Positions 10,679 through 21,479 of a stretch of 64,000 bases of DNA are shown one piece after another. Source of the stretch: Rhabdophis nuchalis (Eukaryota > Chordata > Lepidosauria > Squamata > Natricidae); the NCBI GenBank assembly GCA_039707465.1, contig CM077648.1, positions 70,761,619-70,825,618 on the forward strand, in the 5' to 3' direction. Positions within the stretch are counted from its first letter, which is position 1. Each line of letters opens with the position of its first letter. Both the position numbers and the translations under genes were made by a program. A model generated the notes under the pieces. The model searched no databases. It saw nothing but the letters and a program-made list of their open reading frames with translations, and was not told where the DNA came from.

Positions 10679-11868
10679 CTTAAAAACACCTGAAAATAAT
10701 GAATGGATGACAACTGGAAGGACATTTTTGATCCAAAAAGAAAAAGAAAAAGGAAAGGACCCTGGAAACTATAGGCCAATCACCTGTTTGCCAACAACAT
10801 ACAAGCTCCTTACTGGTATCATTGCAAACCAAGTTTATGGATACTTGGAAAGAAATAACTTGCTTCCTGTGGAACAGAAAGGATGCTGCAAAAATTCAAG
10901 AGGAACAAAGGACCAACTGCTGATTGACAAGCTAATCCTAAAGAATTCAAAGAAAAGACGAACCAATCTATTCATGGCTTGGGATAGACTATAAGAAAGT
11001 GTTTGATTCAGTTCCCCATAGCTGGATCAAGAAATGCCTGGAAATCTTTGGCATCAGCAGCAACATACAAAAATTCATGGAAACTTCAATGAATCTCTGG
11101 AAAACAAACTTATGGCTAATGAAGAAGAACTGGGTGAAGTTGAAATTAAACAAGGCATTTTCCAGGGTGATTCCCTTTCACCCCTTCTCTTTCTACTCTC
11201 AATGCTACCACTAACAATCATTTTGAAGATGATGAACTGTGGATACAAACTTGCAAAGAAAGGACTGAAAATTTCGCACTTGATGTACGTGGAAGATTTG
11301 AAGCTGTTTGATAAAACAAAAGCTGAACTGAATTTATTAATTGAAAGTACAAAAGAATTTAGCCAAGACATTGGTATGCAGTTTGGAATTGACAAATGTG
11401 CAACAATGGCAACCAAAGCAGGCAAGGTCATAGAAGATGGAATGGAACTTGAGAATGAAGAAATGATAAAGGCAGTAAAACCAGAAGAAGGCTACAAATA
11501 CTTGGGGATTTTAGAGGCCTCTGACTTAATGTTAATTCCTTAATAAAGTCAAGGAATTAACTTCAACCAAGTACATTCGACGAATCCGCAAGATATTAAA
11601 GTCCAAATTGAGTGGAGGAAACATCATAAAAGCCATAAATATCTGGCCTATACCTGTGATTCGATACTCTGCAAGAATAATTGACTGGACCCAGATGGAG
11701 TTGGATAATTTGGACAGAAAAACAAGGAAGCTTATGACAATGAATCATGCTTTGCACCCTAAAAGTGATGTTGACCGATTATATCTACCAAGAGCAGAAG
11801 GTGGTCGAGGACTCCTACAAGTAAAGCAGACTGTGGAAGAATAAAGACACAGCTTGAATGATTACATC
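10679..11868 (+). pseudogene. R4-like LINE ORF, fourth part (reverse transcriptase)
   Basis: The segment carries NYRPITCLPTTYKLLTGIIA, EQKGC.....GTKDQLLIDK, DYKKVFDSVPHSW, IKQGIFQGDSLSPLLF and RYSARIIDWTQMELDNLDRK, the ordered RT and thumb motifs of R4/R2-type LINEs. The catalytic YxDD box has decayed to YVEDL. The frame is broken by an extra base near 10984, shifts near 11115 and 11528, and an E-to-stop change near 11842. It is interrupted at 11868 by the CR1 insertion. Confidence 0.85.
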
Positions 11869-11885
11869 ATTCAAATTTCCCGAAG

Positions 11886-13103
11886 ATGAGGAAACTAGTA
11901 AAAAAGAAGCTGAAAGGGAGAATTGAGAAAGTCCAAACACTCCATGAGGCATGGAGGCTGCTCACAAAAACAATAACAGAGGCCCAATTGGAATGTATAC
12001 CTAAAAGGAAAAAGGGCACCGCCAGGTTTAAGAGGACTCCAATGTGGCTTACAGGAGCTGTTCGGGAAGTGATCAAAAGCAAGAAAAGCTCATTTCAAAG
12101 ATGGAAGGCTTCTCTAAATTAGGACAACAGGCAGAAACATAAATTCTGGCAGAACAAATGCAAGGCAACAATCAGAAAAGCAAAGCAAGACTTTGAGGAG
12201 CGTTTAGTTAAAAACACTCAAAGAAATAACAAGGACATTAGAAGTAAGAACCCAACTGGGAAGGCCATTGGACCATTAGATGACAATGGAAGGCAAGGGA
12301 TTATTAAGGAGGAAACAGAGATTGCAGAGAGACTCAATGAATTCTTTGCTTCAGTATTCACTGAAGAAGACAGAGATCACATGCCTAAAACAGAGCCTAT
12401 CTTTGTAGGGAGGGAAACTGAGGAATTAACTCAGATAGAAATAACCAGGGAGGAGGTCCTTGCATGTCTTGTTAAACTAAACATTAACACCAGGACCAGA
12501 TGGCATCCATCCACGAGTTCTCAAGGAACTTAAAGATGAAATTGCTGATGTCCTTGCCAAAATATATAATCTTTCCCTCAAATCAGGCCTTGTGCCGGAT
12601 GACTGGAAGGTAGCGAATATAACACCTATCTTCAAAAAAGGATCCAGAGGTGATCCAGGAAATTACCGACCGGTCAGCTTGACAAGTGTCCCAGGTAAAG
12701 TGATGGAAACCATCTTAAAAGATAAAATTAATAGGCACGTAGAAGAGAAGGTGCTGCTGAAGGAGAGCCAACATGCTTTTGCAAGGGCAAATCATGCCTC
12801 ACTAATTTGCTGGAATTTTTTGAGTGTCAACAAGCACGTGGACAAGGGAGATCCAGCTGACATTGTTTATCTGGACTTTCAGAAGGCCTTTGACAAGGTC
12901 CCGCAACAAAGGCTCTTAAATAAACTTGCCAGTCATGGAATAAAGGGACAGGCCTTGTCTTGAATTAGCAACTGGATAAGGGACAGGAAACAGAGAATAG
13001 TATTAAATGGACACTTCTCCAGGTGGAGGGAGGTAAAGAGTGGGGTCCCCCAAGGTTCAGTACTGGGACCCCGGCTCTTCAACCTTTTCATAAATGATCT
13101 AGA
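11886..13103 (+). pseudogene. CR1 ORF2, linker and RT N-half
   Basis: The frame around 11886-12122 and 12592-12963 gives a linker and then DDWKVANITPIFKKGSRGDP and GNYRPVSLTSVPGKVMETIL, followed by DIVYLDFQKAFDKVP, classic CR1 RT motifs. Internal stops and shifts separate the stretches, for example TGA at 12961. Coding sequence reaches [17 protein letters not shown], where the DIRS element interrupts it. The YADD-equivalent (FADDTKLY) lies on the far side at about 19123. Confidence 0.8.
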
Positions 13104-13106
13104 ATG

Positions 13107-13232
13107 ACCATTGTCCTACCTGAAGGGTCCATCTCTGTGCACTTCCGCAGTGGCCAAGGAAGGGTTAATTTACGTCTCACTGCCCATGGGCTGGATTGAA
13201 AGCTTCTTAGTCCCGCCTTTCTTCCCACAATC
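13107..13232. repeat. DIRS inverted terminal repeat (left on + strand)
   Basis: It runs from ACCATTGTCCTACCTGAAGG to CCCACAATCC. It is the inverse of the copy near 18985-19094, apart from the outermost about 30 bp, which differ as expected for DIRS ends. Confidence 0.9.
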
Positions 13233-13344
13233 CTCAGTTTCAATGAAGGAAGCAACATCATAACGGACCAAGACCTCGACACCTCCACAGATAACCTGCA
13301 ATCAACAGGTACATACAACACAAAGAGAGAGAGAGAGGGAGGGA

Positions 13345-13436
13345 CTTGGCCACTGCGGAAGTGCACAGAGATGGACCCTTCAGGTAGGACAATGGTCAAT
13401 CTCCTGTGCACTTCCTTCAGTGGCCAAGGAAGGGAC
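13345..13436. repeat. DIRS internal complementary region
   Basis: GGCCACTGCGGAAGTGCACAG...GGACAATGGT is the reverse complement of the left end. The adjoining TCTCCTGTGCACTTCCTTCAG is the reverse complement of the right end. Together they equal the junction of a circularised element, which DIRS replication models use to complete the ends. Confidence 0.9.
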
Positions 13437-13487
13437 ATGCCCAAGCAATAATGTCACTGGGCGGGTGTCACGGCAGGTCGGCCCGTG

Positions 13488-14369
13488 TCAGGAATCAGTA
13501 GCGACAACGCTGTGCAGAACGCGGCGGCCAAAGGCGGCGTCAGCTGAGGCGTACTTGTCAAGCTTGTAATGTCTGGCAAACAAGGAGGGCGTCGCCCACG
13601 TGGCAGCCCTGCAAATCTCTTCTAGTGGGGCCTGGGAGGCCCAGGCCGCAGTGGTTGCTGCGCTTCTGGTAGAATGGGCTGTCAATCCCACCGGCTTCGG
13701 CTTGCCCTGTTGTTCATATGCAAGGGAAATGCAAGCCTTGAGCCAGCGAGCAATGGTAGAAGAAGACACTTTGAGGCCCATAGTGGCGGGCAAAAATGAG
13801 ATAAACAGGTTCTCCGACCGACAAAAGGAGGCGGTGCGCTTGATGTAATATTTCAAGGCTCTTCTCACGTCCAACGTGTGCCAGCGTCGTTCCCTAGGAT
13901 GCGTTGGGAGCGGGCAAAAATTGGGAAGGACGATCTCCTGAGCCCTGTGAAAATGCGAGTTGATCTTGGGCACAAAGCTGGGATCAAGTCGAAGAACGAC
14001 CCTGTCGCTGTGAACCACGCATAGCTCCGCCCAAACAGAAAGAGCAGCCAACTCCGACACCCGCCTTGCCGAGGTGATAGCGACAAGGAAGGCCGTTTTG
14101 AGCGAGAGGTGGCGGAGGGACGAAGCGGCAAGTGGTTCGAAGGGTGGATCAGACAGGGCACAGAGGACAGTGGAAAGATCCCATGACGGAAACCTGTGAA
14201 CTGTAGGGGGTCGGAGGTTGGAAGCACCTTTAAGGAAGGCCCGAACGTTGGGGTGCCGAGAAAGAGGCAGTCCCGAATCCGTCGAGATGACCGTTGCAAG
14301 AGCTGCCACCTGACGTTTCAAGGTGTTGGGTGCGAGACCTTTGTCAAGGCCGGATTGGAGGAAGTCCAA
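13488..14369 (-). CDS. DIRS tyrosine recombinase
   Basis: An intact 293-codon frame. The N-terminal core-binding part begins MDFLQSGLDKGLAPNTLKRQ, and the catalytic domain shows Arg at 102/103 (ITSARRVSEL), the H-x-x-R box at His232/Arg235 (AHSTRSAATT) and Tyr268 (FARHYKLDKY). These form the R...HxxR...Y set of the phage-integrase superfamily. The enzyme would integrate a circular double-stranded DNA intermediate without making a target duplication. Its 5' end overlaps the end of the frame on the same strand that starts at 18187. All catalytic residues visible to me are kept. Confidence 0.92.
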   Translation of the reverse strand: MDFLQSGLDKGLAPNTLKRQVAALATVISTDSGLPLSRHPNVRAFLKGASNLRPPTVHRFPSWDLSTVLCALSDPPFEPLAASSLRHLSLKTAFLVAITSARRVSELAALSVWAELCVVHSDRVVLRLDPSFVPKINSHFHRAQEIVLPNFCPLPTHPRERRWHTLDVRRALKYYIKRTASFCRSENLFISFLPATMGLKVSSSTIARWLKACISLAYEQQGKPKPVGLTAHSTRSAATTAAWASQAPLEEICRAATWATPSLFARHYKLDKYASADAAFGRRVLHSVVATDS

Positions 14370-14520
14370 GATGCGAGAGACCGAAGCCGAGAGAGGGGAC
14401 AGGCGGCGAGACTCGCACCATGCCGAAAACGCTGACCAGGTAGCCCCGTAATTCTGGTGGTAGACGGGCGCCTGGCTGCCTGAATGGTGCGGATGACCCG
14501 CTCCGACAGGTGAGCGCGAG

Positions 14521-15615
14521 CTAAGAGTTCCCGTTCAACCGCCAGGCGGTCAAGTTGAGCCAGTGGGGCTCGGGGTGAAGAACGGCCCCCTGGCGGAGTA
14601 TGATCAGGTTCCGCGGAATCTGCCATGGAGGGCTGGTCGACAGGTTGCGAAGGTCGGCAAACCAGGACCTGCGAGGCCAGTAGGGAGCTAGCAGGAGAAC
14701 GTCCGCCCGCTCCTGAAGTATCTTCCTGATGACACGAGGCAGGAGCGGAATCGGGGGGAACGCATAGATGAGCCCCGGAGGCCACGGACTGTGGAGGGCA
14801 TCCATCCCCTCCGCCTGAGGGTAGAGGTATCTGGCGAAGAAACGGGGCAACTGGGAGTTGGTCGGCGTGGCAAAGAGATCCACCAATGGAGTGCCGAACC
14901 GATGACAAAGGAGCTGGAACACGTCCAGGTGAAGTTGCCATTCGGATGGGTCGAGAGTGGTTCGGCTTAGCCAATCCGCCCGAACATTGTCCACACCTGA
15001 AATGTGCTCCGCTCTGATGGAACCTAGGTGACATTCGGCCCATCTGCCCAGCGCCTCCGCCTCCGTCATCAAGGTGCTGGACCTGGTGCCTCCCTGGTGA
15101 TTGATATGCGCCTTTGTCGCGATATTGTCCGTGCGCACAAGAAGGTGTTGACCCTCGACCACTGACTGGAGCCGACGTAAGGCGAGGCGAACCGCCCGCA
15201 ACTCGAGCCAATTGATGTTGGCGAGTTCGCGGGACGTCCATCTGCCCTGGACCATCCTGTGCTCGAGATGCGCCCCCCACCCGAACAGGCTGGCATCCGA
15301 CGTGAGGATCAGGCGGTCGGGTTCCTGAAAGAGGGAGCCCTTCAGCAGGGCCGGGGAGAGCCACCAGTGCAGGGAGTGGCGTACCTTCGGGGGTAGCCGC
15401 ACACGTAAGTTGGAGTTGCTGGCATTGGCCCTCTGCGAAGGAAGAAGAAACCATTGAAGTTCCCTCGCGTGAAGGCGGGCCCAGGGAACTATTGATAGAC
15501 AGGAAATCATCTTTCCCAGCAGTTGGGAGAGAAGAATGATCGGGACGGACCTGGATGTTAGGACCTTGCGGGCTGTCTCTTGCAAGCTGGTCATGCGGTC
15601 TGGAGAGAGGCGCAC
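14521..15615 (-). CDS. DIRS RNase H and methyltransferase-like region
   Basis: This 364-codon frame continues the RT after a frameshift. RNase H motifs are visible: LILTSDASLFGWGAHL (first Asp), NWLELRAVRLAL (Glu) and LLVRTDNIATKAHIN (second Asp), then a DNVRADWLSR motif. Past residue about 230 comes VDLFATPTNSQLPRFFARY and LLLAPYWPRRSWFADL, matching the domain of DIRS elements described as DNA N6-adenine methyltransferase-like. It belongs with the upstream RT frame as one polyprotein. The apparent start codon is only the first ATG after the shift. Confidence 0.85.
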   Translation of the reverse strand: MRLSPDRMTSLQETARKVLTSRSVPIILLSQLLGKMISCLSIVPWARLHARELQWFLLPSQRANASNSNLRVRLPPKVRHSLHWWLSPALLKGSLFQEPDRLILTSDASLFGWGAHLEHRMVQGRWTSRELANINWLELRAVRLALRRLQSVVEGQHLLVRTDNIATKAHINHQGGTRSSTLMTEAEALGRWAECHLGSIRAEHISGVDNVRADWLSRTTLDPSEWQLHLDVFQLLCHRFGTPLVDLFATPTNSQLPRFFARYLYPQAEGMDALHSPWPPGLIYAFPPIPLLPRVIRKILQERADVLLLAPYWPRRSWFADLRNLSTSPPWQIPRNLIILRQGAVLHPEPHWLNLTAWRLNGNS

Positions 15616-18187
15616 TTATGCACGAGCAAGTATTGATCAGCGTTCCCAGGTGAAGCACCTCTGTTGATGGCGTGAGGTGGCTCTTCTCCCGGTTGATGGT
15701 GAACCCGTGATATTGGAGGGAGTCCATAGTGGTCCGCAGGTCCCTGAGTGCCTGAGCCCGTGAAGGTGATTGGATCAAGATATCGTCTAAATAACATTGT
15801 AGGCGAATGGGGCACTTCCTGAGGTCCGCTGCCACCGCGGCCAGTAGTTTGGTGAACACTCTCGGGGCTGATGATAATCCGAACGGAAGAGCCCGGTACT
15901 GGTAGTGGCGGCCGGCATAGTAGAAACGGAGGAACTTCCGGTGGACTGGGCAGATGTGAACGTGGAGGTAGGCCTCCTTCAGGTCTATGGAGGTCAGCAG
16001 GTCCCACGGGCGGAGGCAGCCCAAGATCGAGTGGAGTGACTGCATCTTGAACCTCTTGTAGGCGATGTGGAAGTTGAGGTCCTTTAGATCCAAGATGGCT
16101 CGCCACCCGCCGGAGCTTTTGGGCACGAGGAAGAGGATGGAGTAATAGCCTCTTCTCACCTGTGCTGGGGGAACAGGTTCCACTGCTCTGATTTCTAACA
16201 AATGCCGGATCTCTGCCTCCATGAGCCCTCTCTTGGTGGCACACCTGGGGGTGGGGCATCGGATAAATCGACGGGGGGGAGGAGAAACGAACTCTAAGGT
16301 TAGACCGACTCGAATCGTTTGCAATACCCACGCATCTGACGTGGTCGCCTCCCAGCGATCTGCAAACAGCTGAAGTCGGCCCCCTATGGGTGCTATTGGG
16401 TGGTGGTCACTTGTTGCGGCGGAAAGGCCGATTGGCCTGTCCACCACCACGAAAGGGGCGCCGGCTATAGGACTGCTGGCGGTACCTGTCCCGAAATGGC
16501 TGTCTATCCTGGGGGCGGTCAGGGCCCTGGGAGAAGTTGCAGTAAAAGGAAGAGGAGGAGTGGAAGGGGCCGCTTGGGAGGTGGTAGCCCGAAAGAATTG
16601 CTTGCGGAAGGAGGAAGGCCTTCGGTCCTGTTTACGGGACACAGAGGGCATGACCTTCCTTTTGTCCTTGTTCTCTATGAGAACAGAGTCAAGGGCGTCA
16701 CCAAAAAGTTTGTCCCCCTTAAAGGGGGCGGAGGCCAGCTTCCACTTAGAGCGCATGTCTGCGTTCCAGTGGCGCAGCCAGACCAGGCGGCGCGAGGTGA
16801 TATTGGAGGCCATGGCACGCGGAGCAAACTTCGCGGCGTTAAGTGAGGCGTCGGCGGTGAACTGCACCCCTGCCATGATCTTGTTGACATCTTGGCGCAG
16901 GCAGAAGTCGCCCTGGGGGGGCCGTTTGAGCAATTGACGGAGCCAAGCAATGGTTGCCCTACTGAAAAAAGAGGCGGAAGCTGATGCCTTGATGGCCCAG
17001 GCAGTGGCCTGATGGGTCTTGTGGCAAGAGCATTCGGCTCGCTTATCCTCGGCCTTAAGCCCCTCTAGAAGGTCTGGAGGTAGGATGGAATTAGAGGTCA
17101 TAGCCGCGACCGGTGGGTCGACCTCGGGCAATTTGAGGATATCTTCCATGGAAGGATCCATGGAATAAAAACGCTTGTCGTTGGCGCTAGGGGTAGTCCA
17201 GGAGGCAGGCTGGGTCCACTGGCGTTGCACCACCGATTTGAACAGCTTAGGGGCCGGGATCAAATCCTGAGCTTGGATTTCATCATCAAAAAGACCCCCA
17301 CTGGGATCATCAGGGTCTGAAGACTCCTGAGGCTCGGCTGGGGCTTGGGTGGCGGGCGGCTTAGTGTCCATGTGTGTGATGACCTTGGCCTTATATAACA
17401 TGGATTTAAACATCGAGGGAGGAAAAAGCCCAGAAAAGGCAGGCTTGTCTGCCTTCCTGCCCTCGTCATCAGACAGTTCTGGTTCAGCCAAGTCCCCAAG
17501 TTCTGACACTGACTCAGCGGTCACGACGGAGGGCTGTGGCGAAGAAGCCCTGGTGGGCCTGGCTCTGCAACTGGAGGGCCGGGTGGTAACAGTGGCCTTC
17601 TCCTTCATGCCCTGAGCTATGCCCTCCGATATGGCGGAGGCGATCACCTCCCGCATTTCAACGGATAGGGCGGGGCCACGGTCCTCAACGGGACGAGCCC
17701 TGGGCTCGGGATCCTTAGAGGAAGAAGGCCCAGGGTTGTCAAGGGGAACCTGGACAGATGAGGCCTCATCTCCCATGTCCTCGCATTCAAAGAGGTCAGT
17801 GCCCTTCCCAATAGAGGGGGATGGGGACCTGAAATAGGAATGGTCTGAGGAAATGTCCCCATGACCCTGGTCATCGTTGTTTGGGTGCTGGGCAGAGTCA
17901 GGGTCAGCTACCCGGTGGACCTGGGCAACTGTGATCGTTTGCCTTTGGGCCCTATCAAAGCTCCATTCCAGGGCCCTTTGGCTCCTGGCCTCAGCCCTGT
18001 CCTGAGCTGAAGGGGCCCTCCTAGCATAAGGGCCTCTAGCAATCCCTCTGATAGCCTCCCTCGCTGCTCTCCCAGCCCTCCTGGTAAAGGTCCTGTCCTC
18101 TCTAGGTGGAGGATCCTGGGCCTGGATCTCCATAATCGCGTCCTCCTCACCATTAGGATGAGCAGTGGCCATGAGGAAACGCTGCAA
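15616..18187 (-). CDS. DIRS Gag-RT polyprotein, N-terminal part
   Basis: The frame begins at ATG 18187. The first about 600 codons are Gag-like: an acidic, Ser/Pro-rich region, then a conserved-looking block (SMEDILKLPEVDPP...ATAWAIKASASASFFSRATI...WKLASAPFKGDKLFG). The RT follows, with GYYSILFLVPKSSGGWRAIL, LLTSIDLKEAYLHVHI, YRALPFGLSSAPRVFTKLL and the catalytic YLDDILIQS at about residue 797. Near residue 857 (about 15615) the homologous protein moves to another frame. This frame stays open to 14318 by chance, and that last part is not real protein. The start could be further upstream. Confidence 0.85.
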
Positions 18188-18984
18188 CGCGGACCTGACT
18201 GGAAGGAGGGAATTGCGGGACCCAGGGGAAACCCAGGAGGAAGGCAGGCAGGAACGATGAGCCCGAGGGGGGTACGAGAGAGAGAGAGGAAGAGCGAGGG
18301 AGAGGTAGATGGGGCTCGTGGAGGCCGGCAGAAGCGAGTCCTCCGAAAATGCCCGTTTGCACTTGCCCAGGGTCCTGCGCTGGCCGAAGAAGACAATCGT
18401 TCTCTAGCGAGGCTGGAGCAGCAATGAGGCAGCCGTTGGTAAAGGCGGGAGCTTTTCGCGCCAAAAACAGCCTTCTGCGCAGGTCCAAAATGGCCACTCC
18501 TAAATGCGACGGCGGCGCGGGCGGCCTCGGCTTCATCGGGACGACGGTCCTCAGCTTGATGGCCTCCCAGAGCCGGACGGGCCGCCGAAGCCTCGGAAAC
18601 GACCCGCCGGTGAAGAGGGGGCTTCGCGGCGATCCCACGCTGGGGCAAGAAGCCCGGGAGGCGGAGAGGCGCGCAGCTCTCGAGCGAGATATCTGGCCTC
18701 TCCCGGCAAGGCAAGCAGCTGGTAAGTCCTCTTGCTGTGTTTCCCTCAAGCGAAGCAACGCTCGATGAAGGGTCCAAAGGAGGAAAGTGAAATGAACTTA
18801 AAAGGCCAAGTCAAAAAAACTGACAGGAAGAACTCAAATTAATAAAGAGGAATAAATCAAATTTAAGGGAAGAAGGCAAGAAAAAATAAAAACAGATTAA
18901 AGTAAAGGACTAAGAAGCAGTAAAGGTATTAATTGCAATATTTCCCAAGGAGAGGGAAATTTTGCGTCCGAACTGGACTGGACT
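18188..18984 (-). other. DIRS 5' leader
   Basis: GC-rich near 18200-18760, then A-rich near 18780-18960, between the Gag start and the right terminal repeat. Other frames are open here (for example 18777-17908 on the minus strand), but they show no family features and overlap the Gag frame. I treat this stretch as leader. Confidence 0.55.
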
Positions 18985-19094
18985 GAAACTGGGGATTGTG
19001 GGAAGAAAGGCGGGACTAAGAAGCTTTCAATCCAGTCCATGGGCAGTGAGACGTAAATTAACCCTTCCTTGGCCACTGAAGGAAGTGCACAGGA
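18985..19094. repeat. DIRS inverted terminal repeat (right on + strand)
   Basis: GGGGATTGTGGGAAGAAAGG through AAGGAAGTGCACAGGA is the complement of the left repeat over most of its length. Confidence 0.9.
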
Positions 19095-19095
19095 A

Positions 19096-19505
19096 ATGTA
19101 GGAGTAAACAGCAAGGTAGCCAAATTCGCCGACGATACTAAATTATACAGGGTAGTAAAAACTGAGAGAGAGTGTGAGGAGCTCCAGAGGGATCTCTTGT
19201 CACTGGGGGAGTGGGCAAACCAGTGGCAAATGAGCTTCAACATTAGTAAGTACAGAGTGATGCACGTTGGGGCAAAAAACCCAACTACATCTATAAACTG
19301 ATGGGGTCTGACCTCCTTGCAACTAACGAGGAAAGGGACCTTGGTGTCCTGGTGGACAGCTCAATGAAGGTGTCAACCCAGTGTGCCGCAGCAGTGAAAA
19401 AAGCAAACTCATTGCTAGGGATCATTAGGAAGGGTATAGAAAATAAGTCAGCAAGTGTCATTTTGCCTCTTTATAAATCTATGGTGAGGCCCCATCTGGA
19501 GTATT
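19096..19505 (+). pseudogene. CR1 ORF2, RT C-half
   Basis: It resumes right after the DIRS element with AKFADDTKLYR (the catalytic box), EWANQWQMSFNISKY and DLGVLVDSSMKVSTQCAAAV, then PHLEY. A frameshift lies near 19300. The piece is cut at 19505 by an L2 tail with duplicated site AGTATT. Confidence 0.85.
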
Positions 19506-19707
19506 AGTTATTAGAGAAATTTTTATATTGAGTTTTATGGTAATTTTAACGGGAAGATTTTAGCACAGGGTGTTAGTTTAATATAGTTTTAAATATTTAT
19601 GTAATTTATTGTGATATATTGTGGTTTTTATATTTTCTGTGCACCACCCCGAGTCCCTTCGGGGAGAGGGGGTGGTTAATAAGTCGAATTAAAGTAAAGT
19701 AAAGTAA
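19506..19707 (+). mobile_element. L2-type LINE 3' tail
   Basis: A short tail-only insertion with the 'tgtgcaccaccccgagtcccttcgggg' signature and terminal TAAAG repeats. The flanking repeat AGTATT lies at 19500-19505 and 19708-19713. It shares its 3' end with copies at 4935, 22680, 32835 and 63787. Confidence 0.85.
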
Positions 19708-19713
19708 AGTATT

Positions 19714-20186
19714 GTGTACAGTTCTGGTCACCATACCTTCAGAAGGATATTATGGAAATGGAAAAGGTGCAGAGGAGGGCAACCAGAATGATTAGGGGGC
19801 TGGAACATCTTCCTTACCATCTGTGGCTGCAACGGCTGGGCCTCTTCACTCTAGAACGACGGCGCCTGAGAGGTGACCTGATTAAAGTCTATAAAATCAT
19901 GCATGGTGTGGACAAAGTAGAAAAGGAAAAACTGTTTTCCCTATCGCACAACACTAGAACTAGGGGGCACTCCATGAAACTTTTGGAAGCTAGACCTCAA
20001 ACAAATAAGAGGAAGTACTTTTTCACAAAGAGGATCACTGGTCTATGGAACTCCCTGCCAGAAGAAGTGGTGACAGTTGTCAGCCTCGACACCTTTAAGA
20101 AAGTATTAGACGAGTACATAGAGAACAAGGGTATCCATGGCTATCATGATGGATGCCTAAGGACACCCTCCAGGTTGGAGAGATAG
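19714..20186 (+). pseudogene. CR1 ORF2 C-terminus
   Basis: It reads CVQFWSPYLQKDIMEMEKVQ, then RRATRMIRGLEHLPYHLWLQ, RRLRGDLIKVYKIMHGVD and ITGLWNSLPEEVVTVVSLDT to the stop at 20184-20186. The CR1 3' UTR to 20344 follows. The last 144 codons are open. Confidence 0.9.
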
Positions 20187-20350
20187 GCAGGATATTTCTC
20201 AATGCCATTTGCAGGGAATCATAAGCAGGTGAAGACATCTGCTTGGGAAGATCCTGAAGCAAATAGTGAGCCACTGTGTGAGACAGAATGCTGGACTGGA
20301 TGGGCTGTGGGCTGTTCCAGCAAGGCTGTTCTTATGTTCTTATGTACATC

Positions 20351-21300
20351 CAGAAAAGTGAAGAACCAATGATTAAGGAAGTAAATAAAAGAGGCCTTTT
20401 AAAGACAACTAAGTCAAAAGCTGAATATAAGAAAGAAGTAATTGAGAAACGAGCTGAAAATTGGAAAAGCAAAGCTATGCATAGCCAATACTTGAAAAGT
20501 ATTGAAGGCAAAGCTGACCAAAAATTAACTTGGAACTGATCAAGATCAGGGGTACTGAAAAAAGAAAGAGAAGGCTTTATTTTGGCAGCTCAAGAACAAG
20601 ACTTAGCCACAAACTGCATGAAGGCAAAAATTCAACATGTTACCACCAACAGCAAATGTCGCCTCTGTAATGAGAAAGATGAGACAGTCGACCACCTGAT
20701 CAGTGGGTGCAGCAAAATTTCAGAAACTGACTACCTACAACGCCACGACCGCGTTGCTAAGATCATTCTGGAAATTGTGCCAGAAATTTGGATTTGAGTA
20801 CAGCAAAACCCACTGGGAACATCAGGTTGAGAAAGTTTTAGAGAATGAGAAAGTCAAGATCTTGTGGGACTTCAGAATTCAGACTGACAGGCACTTGGCC
20901 TACAACACACCTGACATAACAATCATTGAAAAGAAAAAAGTATGGTTCATTGACATTGCAATATTTGGTGATGCACGAATTGAAAATAAGCAGCAAGAAA
21001 AAAATCACAAAGTACCGGGACTTGCAAATTGAAGTTGGCCGACTGTGGAAAAAGAAATTGTGTGTTGTCCCGATTGTAATTAGAGCCCTTGGAGCAAAAC
21101 CTAAAGGGCTACCTCACTATTTAGAAATTCTAAATTTACCAGATTTGAACATTTTGACTCTACAAAAAACCACCATACTTGGAACAGCTTATATCCTCCG
21201 ACTTTACCTTGACAGTTCCTAGGTCCTTGGTTAGGACTTGAGCTGTTGAGCTACCAACCAGCCTCAAGGGCTGTGAATCTCACCAAAGATTAAACTAATA
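20351..21300 (+). pseudogene. R4-like LINE ORF, fifth part (zinc knuckle and endonuclease)
   Basis: The segment shows CRLCNEKDETVDHLISGC, the CCHC knuckle. The restriction-like endonuclease follows, with WDFRIQTDRHLA, PDITIIEKKKVWFIDIAIFG (the PD...D core) and VPIVIRALGAKPKGLPHYLE. R2/R4-type elements use this nuclease to nick the target. Lesions are a W-to-stop change at about 20537 and frameshifts near 20780 and 21015. Coding ends about 21222 and a short 3' UTR reaches the TAA repeats. Confidence 0.88.
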
Positions 21301-21479
21301 ATCTATATAAATAAAAATGTAACTATGAGTTTGTTCAAAACCGCTAATCTCTGAAAGTACTGCACCGATTGCTTCCAAATTTTCACACAACGTTCCTTAC
21401 AAGTGCAGCACCAAGGATACGTACAGATTGTGTGGATGGCACACCGGTGCCAGGTACATGCCACACAAATGTAAAACTG

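Larger units (their letters stand above)
13104..19095 (-). mobile_element. DIRS-type tyrosine-recombinase retrotransposon, nearly complete
   Basis: A 6 kb element on the minus strand with inverted terminal repeats (13107-13232 and about 18985-19094) and an internal complementary region at 13345-13436 that matches the joined ends. Gag, RT, RNase H, methyltransferase-like and tyrosine-recombinase coding regions are all present. No clear target duplication is seen, as expected for recombinase-mediated insertion. It sits inside CR1 just upstream of the CR1 FADD box. The one obvious coding lesion is a frameshift near 15615. Confidence 0.92.
11869..20344 (+). mobile_element. CR1-type LINE, interrupted by DIRS and L2 tail
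   Basis: The CR1 parts are 11869-13103, 19096-19505 and 19708-20344, about 2.3 kb in all. It ends with the typical tail TTCTTATGTTCTTATG at 20329-20344. The short flanking repeat TACATC occurs at 11863-11868 and 20345-20350. Coding pieces join collinearly across both insertions. Confidence 0.85.

Noticed and set aside
16386..16937. Plus-strand frames of up to 183 codons opposite DIRS
   Set aside because: Shadow of the Gag-RT coding strand.
17908..18777. Minus-strand frames of 289 and 201 codons upstream of DIRS Gag
   Set aside because: GC-rich leader with no recognisable domain, partly overlapping Gag in another frame.
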